A stretch of 64,000 bases of DNA from Euglena gracilis (lineage: Eukaryota; Euglenida; Euglenophyceae; Euglenales): the NCBI GenBank assembly GCA_039621445.1, contig CP154956.1:36526444-36590443 (forward strand), in the 5' to 3' direction. Positions 24,601-30,728 of this stretch are shown here, one piece after another (the stretch's first letter is position 1; each line of letters begins with the position of its first letter). A model generated the notes under the pieces. The model was not told the DNA's origin. It saw only the letters and a program-made list of their open reading frames with translations, and made no database searches. Position numbers and translations under genes: made by a program.

Positions 24601-25207
24601 CGGAACTGCAAAAATGCCCCAACCAAAAAACTGCCAATTGTAGGGGAAAAAATCGATTGTTGACCCAAAATTTGCCATGGCCAGTGCCCATATTTAGCCC
24701 CATTTTTGCTCCTGTGCATGTGCCTGGGGGGGGGGCTGACCCAGGCTTGGGGGGGGGTCGTTGGGTCCACCAACCCGATCCAACAATGGGTCGACCGACC
24801 CCGGATGGAAAATGGCGCCTTAAAATGCCCAAAAATGCCTTAATATGCCTTGAAAAAAAATTACGCCTGCTCTGGCTAGCTAGCCCCCCCACGGGATAGA
24901 GCAAACCTTTCCCAAGCGATGGGTGTCATTTGGCTTGAGGGACGCCCTGGTTGCAGCTAATTCTGTTTCTGGAGCACAAATGCTCCCGCCTTGTGCTGAA
25001 GGGTTTGGATCATGCAATTGTTTTGGCATGGGGAAATAGAGGGAGAAAATTGTTGGGTAAGCTTACTCCGGCAATTGTATGGTTTGGAATGAGGGTTGCA
25101 GCACAGGAGTCAGGAATGCGGCCATTGATGGAAGATATGCTGATGCCAATTGAACGTACAAATAGGAAGGCTATTAACAAAAGCCACCTTACCATGGCTG
25201 CAAACAT
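1629..25207 (-). CDS. Large multi-exon gene for a secreted cysteine-rich modular protein (24 exons traced)
   Basis: The gene runs leftward from a signal-peptide exon at 25207. I traced exons by open frame, splice sites and phase: 25207-25067, 24545-24410, 24191-24082, 23117-23010, 22231-22144, 19523-19471, 18901-18746, 18474-18371, 17492-17385, 15664-15501, 15330-15282, 14645-14447, 14248-14110, 13861-13773, 13395-13255, 6257-6236, 5897-5664, 4900-4783, 4676-4515, 3739-3673, 3380-3285, 2639-2459, 2052-1943, 1741-1629. All 23 junctions join in phase, giving about 960 codons. The product has an N-terminal hydrophobic leader and many cysteines, with repeated module words ([24 protein letters not shown]) and an EGF-like exon. 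These resemble Cys-containing repeats of large surface proteins in algae and alveolates; I do not recognise a named family. Its 3' end was not found. Exon edges are inferred and some acceptors have alternatives. Confidence 0.65.
1943..2052 (-). CDS. Exon 23 of secreted Cys-rich gene
   Basis: A strong pyrimidine-rich acceptor (CCCCTGTCCGCAG) opens a phase-1 exon containing [12 protein letters not shown]. The donor chosen is GTGGCA at a GGG/GTGG boundary, which is the weaker edge. Confidence 0.5.
2281..2340. repeat. 9-bp minisatellite
   Basis: Five to six tandem copies of GGACAGTTC, with one GAACAGTTC variant. They lie in the intron after exon 22. Confidence 0.85.
2459..2639 (-). CDS. Exon 22: EGF-like cysteine-rich module
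   Basis: The 60-codon exon has 11 cysteines, with the pattern [16 protein letters not shown] and C-T-S-C. This fits an EGF or laminin-EGF type disulphide module (CxNGxC word). The donor ACAG/GTGTGT is clear. The acceptor is CCTGAG, with an alternative CCTCAG about 50 bp further in. Confidence 0.65.
2934..3179. repeat. (CA)n microsatellite with ACAGACGC variants
   Basis: About 245 bp of CA repeats contain two blocks of CAGACGCATCCAGACACACAG. Long apparent ORFs across it (poly Thr-His or Cys-Val) are artefacts. Confidence 0.95.
3285..3380 (-). CDS. Exon 21 of secreted Cys-rich gene
   Basis: The acceptor is CCGCGCAG. The 32-codon frame reads [15 protein letters not shown] then [13 protein letters not shown]. 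The donor is either GTTTCT (used here) or GTACAT 6 bp further; both keep phase 0. Confidence 0.6.
3673..3739 (-). CDS. Exon 20 of secreted Cys-rich gene
   Basis: The 22-codon exon contains [16 protein letters not shown], a module end like GTFTMCYT elsewhere. The acceptor lies only 19 bp past the end of a MITE copy (3759), so the MITE forms the last part of the intron. The donor is GTATGG. Confidence 0.6.
3759..4080. mobile_element. hAT-like MITE copy, diverged
   Basis: It starts CAGGGTGGTCCTCAAG and carries the family words CCAACGCCCATCCACCC and CCCCAGTCTGGCC. The right end has decayed and no exact TSD is left. Confidence 0.65.
4515..4676 (-). CDS. Exon 19 of secreted Cys-rich gene
   Basis: High-GC 53-codon exon, phase 2 to phase 2. 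It contains [19 protein letters not shown] and [11 protein letters not shown]. The acceptor is CCACCAG and the donor is AAAG/GTGTGT. Confidence 0.65.
4783..4900 (-). CDS. Exon 18 of secreted Cys-rich gene
   Basis: The acceptor CCCCCACACAG starts a phase-1 exon reading [17 protein letters not shown] then [15 protein letters not shown]. The donor is CCGG/GTGTGT. It joins in frame to exons 17 and 19. Confidence 0.65.
5664..5897 (-). CDS. Exon 17 of secreted Cys-rich gene
   Basis: The acceptor CTGCAG/GC lies in the right target duplication of the MITE. The 77-codon frame contains [20 protein letters not shown] and [18 protein letters not shown]. The donor GAAG/GTCTTG gives the phase needed by exon 18. 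Confidence 0.65.
5901..6230. mobile_element. hAT-like MITE that makes up intron 16 (introner-like)
   Basis: The 330-bp copy has TIRs CAGGGCGGTCC and GGACCGCCCTG. Its flanks AATGCCTG (5893-5900) and AATACCCG (6231-6238) are a diverged 8-bp target duplication. On the coding (minus) strand the left flank reads CGG/GTATT and the right flank CAG/GCATT. Splicing at those slashes removes the element and keeps the frame (..VPAG-IAQS..). A T-rich tract near the element end can serve as the polypyrimidine tract. The intron is therefore the transposon plus parts of its own target duplication. Confidence 0.75.
6236..6257 (-). CDS. Exon 16 (22 nt) of secreted Cys-rich gene
   Basis: A strong acceptor (TTGTCCCTCCGCCCCAG) opens a short phase-0 piece coding FSDTVPA plus one base. 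It is the left half of an exon that the MITE at 5901-6230 split. Confidence 0.6.
6770..7035. repeat. Repeat with AATAATACCCCCC hairpin and conserved AT-rich tail
   Basis: The inverted words CCCCAAATAATACCCC and GGGGTATTATTTGGGG flank a short loop (6779-6842). The adjacent 130 bp (TTCGAAATTTTTCGAAGTCC onward) recur almost unchanged at 21700-21860. Confidence 0.7.
7167..11192 (-). CDS. PLE polyprotein: reverse transcriptase - CCCH - OTU - J domain - CCCH x2
   Basis: 1341 codons from a nominal start; the frame is open up to 11270. RT: motif [12 protein letters not shown] (231-241, Asp233), motif [17 protein letters not shown] (323-338), motif C YRFIDDIL (Asp364-365), thumb word RRYPGAGS near 429-436. 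CCCH finger at Cys540, Cys546, Cys553, His557. OTU protease domain: DGSCLFHC (Asp591, Cys594) and GHYDAIL (His708), the catalytic set of ovarian-tumour deubiquitinases. J domain near 806-870 with the HPD tripeptide at 834-836, which stimulates Hsp70. An acidic stretch then GEAKNPGP (998-1005). Two more CCCH fingers at 1114-1129 and 1162-1179, then a Gln-rich and Lys-rich tail. All RT catalytic aspartates are intact. The stop at 7167 lies in host flank, so the natural C-terminus is unknown. Confidence 0.85.
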   Translation of the reverse strand: MLQELGKGLDGYIQYKTKREGDPVYFEAWRSAIIRRVKEKLTNSDNAMFPTGDTGQKEIRALQEHLVFLKEDRAPHVVVAMCKYRYMYERDQYLYEGHTFQVDKEDPQALTQRHWDFHEKRGLQPNRHIPYIYGIWKSAKRNLRWISGVRKDKEEGKGQEQVKPEGSIVGAGKELVGVLTQVMHSLRSKDAHNRRKGFAKACWFVESVEEVAQPLRFEAADVAKRGATATTVDFVTMYPSFDQKLLKDRLRDAICEAWEWEEKKLEKRHQLRARKDGWVHLTPEEAAQDASGSWSKEGVLEMVEFVIDNGYIRRGSTLLKQVKGFGMGLACAPQIANLGCYPVERDFAATKKPEDLEYNYRFIDDILSLSGCIPTAEQYGMLYKHTKTNDGELVYLGMVLKWLPLVRTGETKFITGMHFRDCTYPIRTRRYPGAGSMVTDSQRLGVLTGQFIRAQRLCSTLQMFKFAVQGIALAATRRGYFRHELDRMWGKFLADWWKAEEIRRGELRSWFRKMTRVVRLQVQKEGTEHSKAAPFAKKLCRFGSGCLYRDVGCPFQHKVPVHQHPACQRCCGHNGEVVRKNQATLWLAALDGSCLFHCVAMSNEGTVALELRRKVAAYVREEWDTEMPGLGMSVGQILTTLGWDKEGYLASVVSHIHWAEEPELALLPSVLKFRLRVFLDHGDHWQECTQYGSTGPLRRVVFHQNRGHYDAILMDGSPDSERSHHTTHWKVRKPLLVVPTRAENKAEAYQKAAQKRRAKIRREKVEASRQGSVSIDDDVEMLMSFAADFCPPEQSEAVTRVLGAATPWQALGVQENTPSQDCTAVYKRISLLIHPDKCSHPKSKEAFQKLGDAKDWVDDREAWYANYQHREASDRLARCWALWVAGGGQLNILQVEEDLQRHCGLGEEGVLRIQLEEEAEWQHVGLAWAEIEVLLESKPRRSTRTRTQPQWYQSEQTEHREQRRQARASGKERFSSDGDTEMAAEEESHDCKEGERIGEAKNPGPSVTAKGGPWGQKRREPGHAPRAQQAPGGSQPHQKWHQPVQQNKANSAKGWTTVRGTGKSTSTHTPNHPLRTRSRRDSASLILPPQFGGNHTKGGHTHTNTNTPSNGKVCWFGQRCLYPYCPYQHPANWWGYTQKVQPTEGGSPWGGRGRPTGEQRMCKYGMGCWWRTTSCPYAHPIENSNGRQQHNNWEPHQEQRAQGGSKGSGKQQQQQQPSKQQRKAFPSQGDPAGCGGKKGPLQVTPVPAGTQWRSRPLTTPSTSWERNRAATEAAAAAARKGSRNPKGEGKGKENTKRKFEVPVNMGSDNYWELLRRKGQKRNAAPGLKPDRSQSASKGGVF
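7178..7633 (-). repeat. Pseudo-LTR, downstream copy
   Basis: 456 bp nearly identical to 12523-12975. It encodes the Q-rich and K-rich tail of the RT ORF, including a QQQQQQ run. It shares CCCCCTTAGATGC at one end and GCTGTC at the other with the second copy. Confidence 0.9.
11177..12975 (-). CDS. PLE ORF with GIY-YIG endonuclease
   Basis: The frame is open from 13006 in the host flank; numbering from there gives 609 codons, and the element part starts at 12975. After the Q/K-rich pseudo-LTR segment (to about residue 160) comes a GIY-YIG nuclease. The core [15 protein letters not shown] is at 262-276, followed by Arg285 and His289 (HERMKTHW). The rest has no strong motif until the linker near 576-595 ([17 protein letters not shown]), which resembles the segment that precedes RT in Penelope-like elements. 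The ORF ends at 11177 and overlaps the RT frame, in the -1 register, by up to 94 nt (11270-11177). The two were probably one product, joined by frameshifting or broken by a 1-nt loss. Confidence 0.8.
12523..12975 (-). repeat. Pseudo-LTR, upstream copy
   Basis: 453 bp. It lacks one CTG unit (3 bp) present in the 7178-7633 copy. It is truncated at the Q-rich end, where a G/C homopolymer run joins it to host intron sequence. Confidence 0.9.
13255..13395 (-). CDS. Exon 15 of secreted Cys-rich gene
   Basis: The acceptor GTGCCGTGCAG opens a 47-codon exon, phase 0 to 0. It contains [20 protein letters not shown] and [10 protein letters not shown]. The donor is ACG/GTGTGC. The 7-kb intron that follows carries the retroelement. 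Confidence 0.7.
13773..13861 (-). CDS. Exon 14 of secreted Cys-rich gene
   Basis: The acceptor CGCCCCACAG opens a phase-1 exon reading [20 protein letters not shown] then LLSCASVGG. The donor is GTGAGC. Other frames are open too, but this one fits the phase of both neighbours. Confidence 0.6.
14110..14248 (-). CDS. Exon 13: module with GTFTMCYT
   Basis: 46 codons from the acceptor CACTACGCAG to the donor CTG/GTATGC. The word [17 protein letters not shown] with a hydrophobic end (SSAFTIYP) is the clearest copy of the repeated extracellular module. Confidence 0.75.
14447..14645 (-). CDS. Exon 12 of secreted Cys-rich gene
   Basis: The phase-2 acceptor is AGAGCTCAG. 66 codons include [20 protein letters not shown] and [17 protein letters not shown]. 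The donor is GTGTGTGTGG; a donor 3 bp earlier would also keep phase. Confidence 0.65.
15282..15330 (-). CDS. Exon 11 of secreted Cys-rich gene
   Basis: A short exon after a good acceptor (TTCCAATTGATTCCAG). It reads [15 protein letters not shown] in the phase set by exon 10. The donor is CCAG/GTATTG. Confidence 0.55.
15441..15497 (-). repeat. Partial copy of the TAAGAGCTCAG hairpin repeat
   Basis: Matches the CACTGAGCTCTTATC part of the short repeat seen whole at 23140-23285 and 47925-48090. Confidence 0.45.
15501..15664 (-). CDS. Exon 10 of secreted Cys-rich gene
   Basis: The acceptor CACAACTGCAG opens a GC-rich 54-codon exon. It contains [20 protein letters not shown] and SQPFTVTAQ. The donor is TTGG/GTAATG. 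Confidence 0.65.
16797..16870. repeat. (GT)n / (GC)n microsatellite
   Basis: Alternating GT grading into CG dinucleotides (GCGCGCGCGC), a likely Z-DNA-prone tract in an intron. Confidence 0.9.
17385..17492 (-). CDS. Exon 9: module with GIYDVCYG
   Basis: The acceptor CCGGTTTCTCACAG opens a phase-2 exon coding [20 protein letters not shown] and [10 protein letters not shown]. The donor is TGG/GTGTGT. Confidence 0.7.
18371..18474 (-). CDS. Exon 8 of secreted Cys-rich gene
   Basis: The acceptor is GTGCCCACTCAG. The frame reads [20 protein letters not shown] then [14 protein letters not shown]. The donor is GCAG/GTGTGC. Confidence 0.65.
18746..18901 (-). CDS. Exon 7 of secreted Cys-rich gene
   Basis: Exactly 52 codons, phase 0 to 0. 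The frame reads [20 protein letters not shown] and [18 protein letters not shown]. The acceptor is CACCGTCGCAG and the donor GCG/GTGTGC. Confidence 0.7.
19471..19523 (-). CDS. Exon 6 of secreted Cys-rich gene
   Basis: One of the best acceptors in the window (TCTGTTCCTCCCCGCAG). The short exon codes [17 protein letters not shown], with four cysteines. The donor is ACG/GTGTGT. Confidence 0.65.
20064..20497. repeat. Tandem duplication of a 217-bp unit
   Basis: Bases 20064-20280 and 20281-20497 are near-identical, starting ACCCGACTGGCACCCCG and ending GGCTGGCTGG. It lies in an intron of the secreted-protein gene. Confidence 0.85.
20793..20990. repeat. Array of AATAACACCCCCCC units
   Basis: Repeated CAAATAA(C/T)ACCCCCCC words ending in a G-run that can pair with them. 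Same family as 6770-6845 and 36055-36510. Confidence 0.75.
21015..21317. mobile_element. hAT-like MITE copy
   Basis: It starts CAGGGCGGTCCTTGATGG and ends GGGCCGCCCTG, with the family core CATCGCCCATCCACCC. No clear target duplication remains. Confidence 0.7.
21389..21617. repeat. (AAT)n microsatellite
   Basis: About 230 bp of AAT/TAA repeats with interruptions, in the intron between exons 5 and 6. Confidence 0.95.
22144..22231 (-). CDS. Exon 5: module with GPVNLCWS
   Basis: The acceptor CCTTCCCTTTGCGTTCAG opens a phase-0 exon coding [20 protein letters not shown] and NSGSWAYT. The donor is ACAG/GTATCT. Confidence 0.7.
22600..22815. repeat. (CA)n-rich microsatellite
   Basis: Imperfect CA repeats with CGCGCG islands. 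Confidence 0.9.
23010..23117 (-). CDS. Exon 4 of secreted Cys-rich gene
   Basis: Exactly 36 codons, phase 0 to 0 between exons 3 and 5. It codes [20 protein letters not shown] and [12 protein letters not shown]. The donor is GCG/GTGTGT. The plus strand is also open here; phase and donor favour minus. Confidence 0.55.
23140..23285 (-). repeat. Short dispersed repeat with GAGTAAGAGC hairpin
   Basis: Homologous to 47925-48090 and partly to 25929-26010. Shared parts are GTCGCTGA, a stem that pairs with GTAAGAGC, then GAAGCTTG, and further on CCAGTC.CTCGCGACTG with an A-run. The layout suggests a small SINE-like element. Confidence 0.5.
23660..23945. mobile_element. hAT-like MITE copy, degraded left end
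   Basis: It carries CATCCACCCAAAACGTCAAA and ends TTGTGGACCGCCCAGC. It lies in intron 3. Confidence 0.6.
24082..24191 (-). CDS. Exon 3 of secreted Cys-rich gene
   Basis: The classical acceptor is CTCTTCACTCTCCCTCAG. The phase-1 frame reads [20 protein letters not shown] then [16 protein letters not shown]. The donor is TCG/GTGTGT. Confidence 0.75.
24410..24545 (-). CDS. Exon 2 of secreted Cys-rich gene
   Basis: The frame reads [20 protein letters not shown] then [20 protein letters not shown]. The donor is GCG/GTGTGT. The acceptor is uncertain: one 30 bp upstream (AACCTCAG) is in frame and has a better pyrimidine tract. Confidence 0.7.
25067..25207 (-). CDS. Exon 1: start codon and signal peptide
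   Basis: Met at 25207, with a second Met four codons on. It is followed by a positively charged residue and a hydrophobic run ([12 protein letters not shown]), then a small-residue stretch. This is a typical signal peptide for secretion or membrane insertion. The exon ends at GGA/GTAAGC, the most canonical donor in the gene, after 47 codons in phase 0. Confidence 0.7.
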
Positions 25208-25928
25208 GAAATGATGCGCCTTGAAAAAAAATAATACACAAACAATCAACCTTGAGAACTTACATCTTGATGGATTACACATGTTGTGGTCGTGGGCAAC
25301 AAATGCAGGATACATTTTCGAGGGTGTTTAAGACATACGGAAATTTCCAAATTCGGAAAAGTTAAAAATGGGATAAGCCTTCACAAAAAATTTTTTCTTA
25401 CAAAAACACCTCAAAATCACAAAATTTTCAAATTTTGGAATGGTCTTCTCGGTGTCTCTTTCATTTTTTCCATTGAAATTACAAAACAGACCCCAAAAGT
25501 TGAATATGACTGCCCCTGAACGTGCTCCCACCAAAGGACGGTCCATTAGGGCCCATCCAGGAATGGGCGCAAGTCGATTGGGCGGTCGGGCCAACCAGTC
25601 AGCCCGACTCGCTCCATTTGGGCATGGGGCAGCCGGGCCGACTGTGGGCGGTCGGCCCGTTCATTACGGTGCGCGTTTCGGCCATCCTCACCTTGCACAC
25701 ACCAGGGGACTTTGTTATTGGGGGGGTCGGTGGGGGGTCCAGGGGGGCAGGAGCCCCCCCCTGGGAGGAGGCCGAAGGCCGACTGAGTTCATTAGGGTGC
25801 GCGCTTCGGCCATCCTTGCCTTGCATACACAAGGGGTTTGTGGGCATTGTACAATTTCCGACGCTCATTTCCAACGATGTGGCATGTTTTTGGCCAGTTT
25901 TTGTGAGGCTTAAAAAAATAAAGGGGGG

Positions 25929-26010
25929 GTCGCTGAGCTCTTACCTCTTTAGAGTCATAGCTCAGCGAGCTAAGCTTACCACCCCGGCGACGGGGGGTCC
26001 AACCCCTCCC
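25929..26010 (+). repeat. tRNA-like short repeat
   Basis: The plus strand reads CATAGCTCAGCGAGCTAAGC, a D-arm or box-A-like word, followed 30 bp on by GGTCCAACCCC, one mismatch from box B. It is related to the 23140 and 47925 repeats. Probably a SINE head rather than a working tRNA. Confidence 0.4.
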
Positions 26011-26027
26011 CCCTGGGGCGCAAGGCG

Positions 26028-27400
26028 GTAGACTGGGGGGGGGGTAGTGGGTAGTCGGCCGACTAGTCGGCCGACTACCCAATTGGTCCACCGACTAGGC
26101 CTAGTCGGTAGCTAGTCGGCGAGACAGGGGGGGGGTAGTGGGTAGTCGGCCAACTAGTCGGCCGACTACCCACTCTAATGTACTAACGGGTCAAAACCGC
26201 TGACTTTTAAGCCCCCCCCATGAACAAAATCCAATGCAAACTAGTCGGTGGCTAGTCGGCGGTCATAAAAATGGTCTGTGGCGGGCCCAAATCACCCGGA
26301 AATGGTCCGGATGGGTCCAAATAAGTGTCTTACGCCTAAATAAACACCCCCAAATGGAAATATTTGGTCAGTGGGGGGTCGGTGGGCCCTAGATGGGGTC
26401 CGGAGGGGTAAAAAATCAATGATGAAACAAGGGTTACATTAAAATCCTTTAGAAATGCAATCTGCAATCTGCATTCTGCATCACGAGAGGCAGAAAACTC
26501 CCCCCTCCACCCCAATCCGAGCCTCGAATAACAAAAATCCCTTCTGTGTTGGCAACATACTCAAGGGCTAAGTTGTTTTTGTGGCTCACTTTGGCATAGG
26601 CGGGGGGGGCTCCGCCCCCCCCCCCTGCACCCCCCCCCTCAAATAACAAAATCCCTTCTGTCTTGGTAACATACTCGGGGGCTAAGTCTTTTTTGTGCCT
26701 CCCTTTGCCATGTGCGGGGGGGGCGGGCTCCCGGATCTGGCCTGGGGGGGGGGGGTTGTGGGCAGACCCTAGGGTCTGCCCACGGTCGCCAAAGGTCGCC
26801 AAAGGTCGCTATGGGTATTTCCTACTCAGTCTTTTTTGCATTGTAGCGGCGTAGGCAACTGTTCCAGGGCCCTAAAAAAAAAAATCCCTTGTGTGTGCAA
26901 CACCTTTTGTGTGTATGTTGCGCTAATTTGCCGTGGAGCGCATTTTTTGACATCCCTGCCCACGACCTTTGGCGACCATGGCGACCTTTGGCGACCCTAG
27001 GGTCTGCCCACAACCCCCCCCCCCGGACCAAATCTACCCCCCCCCCCGCACCCCCCCCCTCAAATAACAAAATCCCTTCTGTGTTGGAACATACTCGGGG
27101 CCTAAGTCGTTTTTGTGGCTCACTTTGGCATAGGCGGGGGGGGCTCCGCCCCCCCGCACCCCCCCCCCTCAAATAACAAAATCCCTTCTATGTTGGCAAT
27201 AGACTTGGAGGGATAAGACCCTTTTTTGGGGCAAATTTTGACTTATATTGAAAATTCAATGGGGAGAGGTGCACTTTTGTCAAAAGTGGCCCAAAATGGA
27301 CATTTTCCCCCAATTTTTTTGCATATTCACCCCCGATTGGGGGGTTCCCCCAAACCCTCCAATTTTTGGGGGCATTGGACTTCAAAAAGGCGTTAGCGTC
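26028..27400. mobile_element. TAGTCGG palindrome element, right end lost
   Basis: It starts GGTAGACTGGGG, then two copies of the palindrome GTAGTCGGCCGACTAC in tandem arms. Internal sequence is shared, in reverse order, with 45121-46374. It includes three or so tandem units of about 110 bp (GGCAACATACTC...GGCATAGGCGGGGG...CTCAAATAACAAAATCCC). No coding frame is credible. Confidence 0.7.
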
Positions 27401-27719
27401 TCGGCCCCTTCTAGGCCAGGAGGAGGGGTTTCGCCAAGAAAAATTTTTCCTCCTGCGCGCCGGGAAAAAAAGGATGTAATCCAAATTTTGTCAGTTCCTT
27501 GACCCCCCCCCCCCGGGAAAAAGTTGTTCCGACACCGCTACCTCACACATTCTCATTCTCTCCTTGTTCTGACACCAACGTCACCGTGACGTGTTAGATA
27601 CCAAAGTCAACAAATAACCCTCATGCTAAATTGAGCAATAGAGCCCAAACAGCATACCCACCTTCTGTTCTTCTTGCCGGTCGGCCATTCTCAATTGGAG
27701 GTTCGGCACGTCTGACGAG

Positions 27720-27960
27720 GGCCGAGGGTCCCCATTTTGCCGTGCCGAGGGGGTCAGTTCCCAGGGGGGGTCAGTCCCCCATGGGGGGGGTCCACCGTGG
27801 CGGACAACCGGAATTTCCCAAAGGAAAATTCATTGGTATGGTTCGGCATGCTGTGCCGAGGGGGTTGGCTGACCAGGGGGGGTTCCCATTTTGCCGTGCC
27901 GAGGGGGTCCGACCACCAGGGGGGGGGGGTGGCTGCCGAACCTCCAATTATGGGGGGGGG
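27720..27960. repeat. TGCCGAGGGGG word repeats
   Basis: At least four copies of TTTTGCCGTGCCGAGGGGG or close variants, with GGGGGG runs. It is followed by possible coding sequence at 28000. Confidence 0.55.
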
Positions 27961-27999
27961 GAGGACCAAAAATTTTCCCTGGGCATTTTCTCAATTATG

Positions 28000-28720
28000 G
28001 ATGGCCAGAGGCCAATTCAACGACATTTACAAGCGACATGCATCGGTCCAGGACTTCCCTACCTCCTTGGCTCAACATGCCGGATTCCAAGCCAAAAAAG
28101 AACGATGGGCTAATGACAATTCCCGCCCTGGGGTTCTCTTCCTTCCTCGCCTTGACGTCGATGGCGACCGGACCCTCTCTGTCAAAGCGAGGCATAGCTG
28201 GCGTTTTTTTTTTGTTTTTTTTAAAAAAAAACGTTTTTTTTGTTTTTTATTAAAAAAAACAGGCAAAAAAAACGGCAAAAAAAACAAAGGGGAAAATGAT
28301 GGTCCAAATTTTGCCTTTGATCGCAAGGGTGAACCAATCTTAGCTCAAATGACTTGAAAACCAATACTTTTGGAGGTCTTCAACAAGAATGGTCAAAATA
28401 GGGCATTTTTCTGCCATTTTGGGATGTTTCAACTTGAAACATCCCAAATTCTGCCTGAGGATGGGCAAAAATAGCTAAAATTAAAGGCAAAAAATTTTTT
28501 TGCCCTGGACCCTCAATGGCGTTTTTTTTTGTTTTTTTTTAAAAAAAGCATGTTTTTTTTAAAAAAAACATGTTTTTTTTTAAAAAAAACGTGTTTTTTT
28601 TTACTTCGTTTTAAACGAAGTGCCAGCTATGAAGCGAGGAATGAAGATATCCCCAAGCACACAGACCCTAAGGAGGCCAGGGTGTCGACTTCGGGACCCC
28701 GGGTGAACAGGGGGGGCCCG
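28000..28720 (+). CDS. Possible coding segment split by a TIR element
   Basis: Bases 28012-28192 read FNDIYKRHASVQDFPTSLAQ and later LPRLDVDGDRTLSVKAR. If the element at 28193-28631 and one 8-bp duplication are removed, the same frame continues NEDIPKHTDPKEARVSTSG. I do not recognise the family. The continuity across the insertion is the main argument that it was coding. Confidence 0.4.
28193..28631. mobile_element. hAT-like element with CATAGCTGGC TIRs, perfect 8-bp TSD
   Basis: The ends CATAGCTGGC and GCCAGCTATG are inverted copies. AAGCGAGG occurs on both flanks (28185-28192, 28632-28639). The inside is mostly long A and T runs that can fold back. No transposase. Confidence 0.75.
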
Positions 28721-28964
28721 AGACCACCCCCCCTGTGTTCCAGGATGTTCCTGTTCACTTCAACAAAAACCCGAAAACCGGAACGAAGGGGGAACACCGA
28801 AAAGGGCTTTTTCAAAAAAAAAACTCGGCGCCGGACCCCGACTCCCGGATCTGGCCTGGGGGGGGGGGGTAGTGGCCGCCCCTGGGGTCGGCCCAATGCG
28901 ACCCCAGGGAAACCAGGGTGTCGCTGAGGTCGACCCCCCTCCAAGATGTGGAGTTAGTCCGGAC

Positions 28965-29115
28965 CAAGGCTGATGGCTTGTTTTTTTTTTGAAACAAAAA
29001 AACATGTTTTTTTTTGAAGGAAAAAAACGTCATGGAGGGTTTGGAGAGAAAAAAATTCAAGAAAAATTCAATTTTTTTTCAAGAAAAAAGTTCATTTTTT
29101 TTATCTCTGTAGCTT
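28965..29115. repeat. T/A-run repeat with GTCATGGAGGGTTTGGAG
   Basis: Shares TGGCTTG, GTCATGGAGGGTTTGGAG, AAAAAAGTTCATTTTTT and ATCTCTG with 35813-35940. Confidence 0.6.
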
Positions 29116-29805
29116 CGTAGTCCGTAAAAGGTATTGGCTTTCACATGTGCCGATGCCTTGCCAGCCACCAAGCATTTTCACTTTGAAGTTTTCTTGAAAG
29201 TCTGTGGGCTTCAACAGATGCGGTCCGAGGTCCAACGTGGGTGAAACTTGGCCCTTGTCAACCACTTTTCTTGCCAGGCATTTTCCTCCCTCAAAATTTG
29301 CTCAATCTTGGTTTGGGCCTCAACCTAGGAGGCTAGGCAGTCGAGTTCGGGCCCCAAACCCCCCTTCGGACCTCGACAGGGGGGGGGTCCCGCACCCCCC
29401 CCCCCGTGCCTCGGCCCCCCTTGTTTTTTTTTGTTAGTGCCATTTTTTTGAGGAAAAAGTTCTCAGGTGATTTTTTTGGTCATCAAAAAGTGACGTTTTT
29501 TTTTTAAGTTCTTCAAGACCCTTCATCCTAAAAAGCATCCCAATTTCCTTGAGGGTCCGAGGGCGACTGCGCATGCAGCGCGCAACCCAATGTCGATGAT
29601 TTTCGGGTCCAAAATTGGCTATTTTTGGGCCATTTTTTATCAATTTCCTTGGGAACCAAGGCAGAGGGGGGGGGTCTCGGACTTGGCCAAAACGCGCGCC
29701 TAGCCCCCAATGAGAAAGCGACAAAGCATCTACTTGGGGGCAACTATTTGCAGGCACCTTGGAGATCAGGCAGTAGACTTTGGTCATTTTGACCCCCTCC
29801 CCCCC

Positions 29806-30172
29806 CCTATGGTGAAGTTCACCGTTTGAAAGTTCACCGGGGGGTCCCGGACCCCCTCCCCCCCCCCTCTGCCTAACCCATCGGTGAACTTCACCGGTGA
29901 AGTTCACCAAGAGAGCACTTTTTTGGCAAAAAATGGCCAAAAATGGCATTTTGGGCAAGTTTTCGGAAATTTCAACAAAATTCCATGAAGCATCAACCTT
30001 AAAATGACCATTTTGAGAGGAAAGGAGCAAATTTTTACCCATGAAAATTTCACCCCCAACCATCAAAACGGTGAAGTTCACCGGTGAACTTCACCGGTGA
30101 ACTTCACCGCCGAAAGTTCCCCCCCCCTCCCCCCCGGTGAATGTTCACCGGTGAACTTCACCGGGGGGGTCC
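29806..30172. repeat. GGTGAAGTTCACC palindrome arrays
   Basis: Two clusters (29810-29912 and 30068-30170) of GGTGAA(G/C)TTCACC units bracket about 150 bp of ordinary sequence. C-runs lie inside and between. The outer parts are inverted relative to each other. Confidence 0.75.
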
Positions 30173-30728
30173 ACAGCCCCCCCCCCACCCCTGCCTACCC
30201 TCCCTTGTTCAACGATGGAAAAAATTGGGCTTCCGAGGCATCTCCCCCGCGTGCCCCCCCCCCCGCGTCCCCCCCGCGTCCACACACCCCCCTAGGGTCG
30301 GCCCACTGCATGACCTCACCCCCTATCAATTTTTTTGGATGTTTTTATAAGAAACTTGTGGCCCTAAGATTTTACTATAACCGTGTTAACAAATGCCCGG
30401 CGCGTGCCCTGTAATTCGTATTAATAACCCCCACCCCCATTTTTATGACTTTTTTCATTTTTTTTAGGAATTTTTGGTTGACACGAAACGCATGCCCTAT
30501 AATCCGTGTTCAGGTTAACACATATTACAAGGCAGGCCGTTTCGTATTAAGGCGCTTGCCTGTAATTCGTGTCAACCACCCCGGCCAAACTCTTTTGTTT
30601 TTTGTACTCTATCTCATCCACCGCTCTTCTCTAGCGTAAACGATGGCAAAGCGCGCTGCAATCATCATGGATCGCATGCTCCCGCACCCCCCCAAACAAA
30701 TTTGTAGCCACACTGAAACAGTATACAG

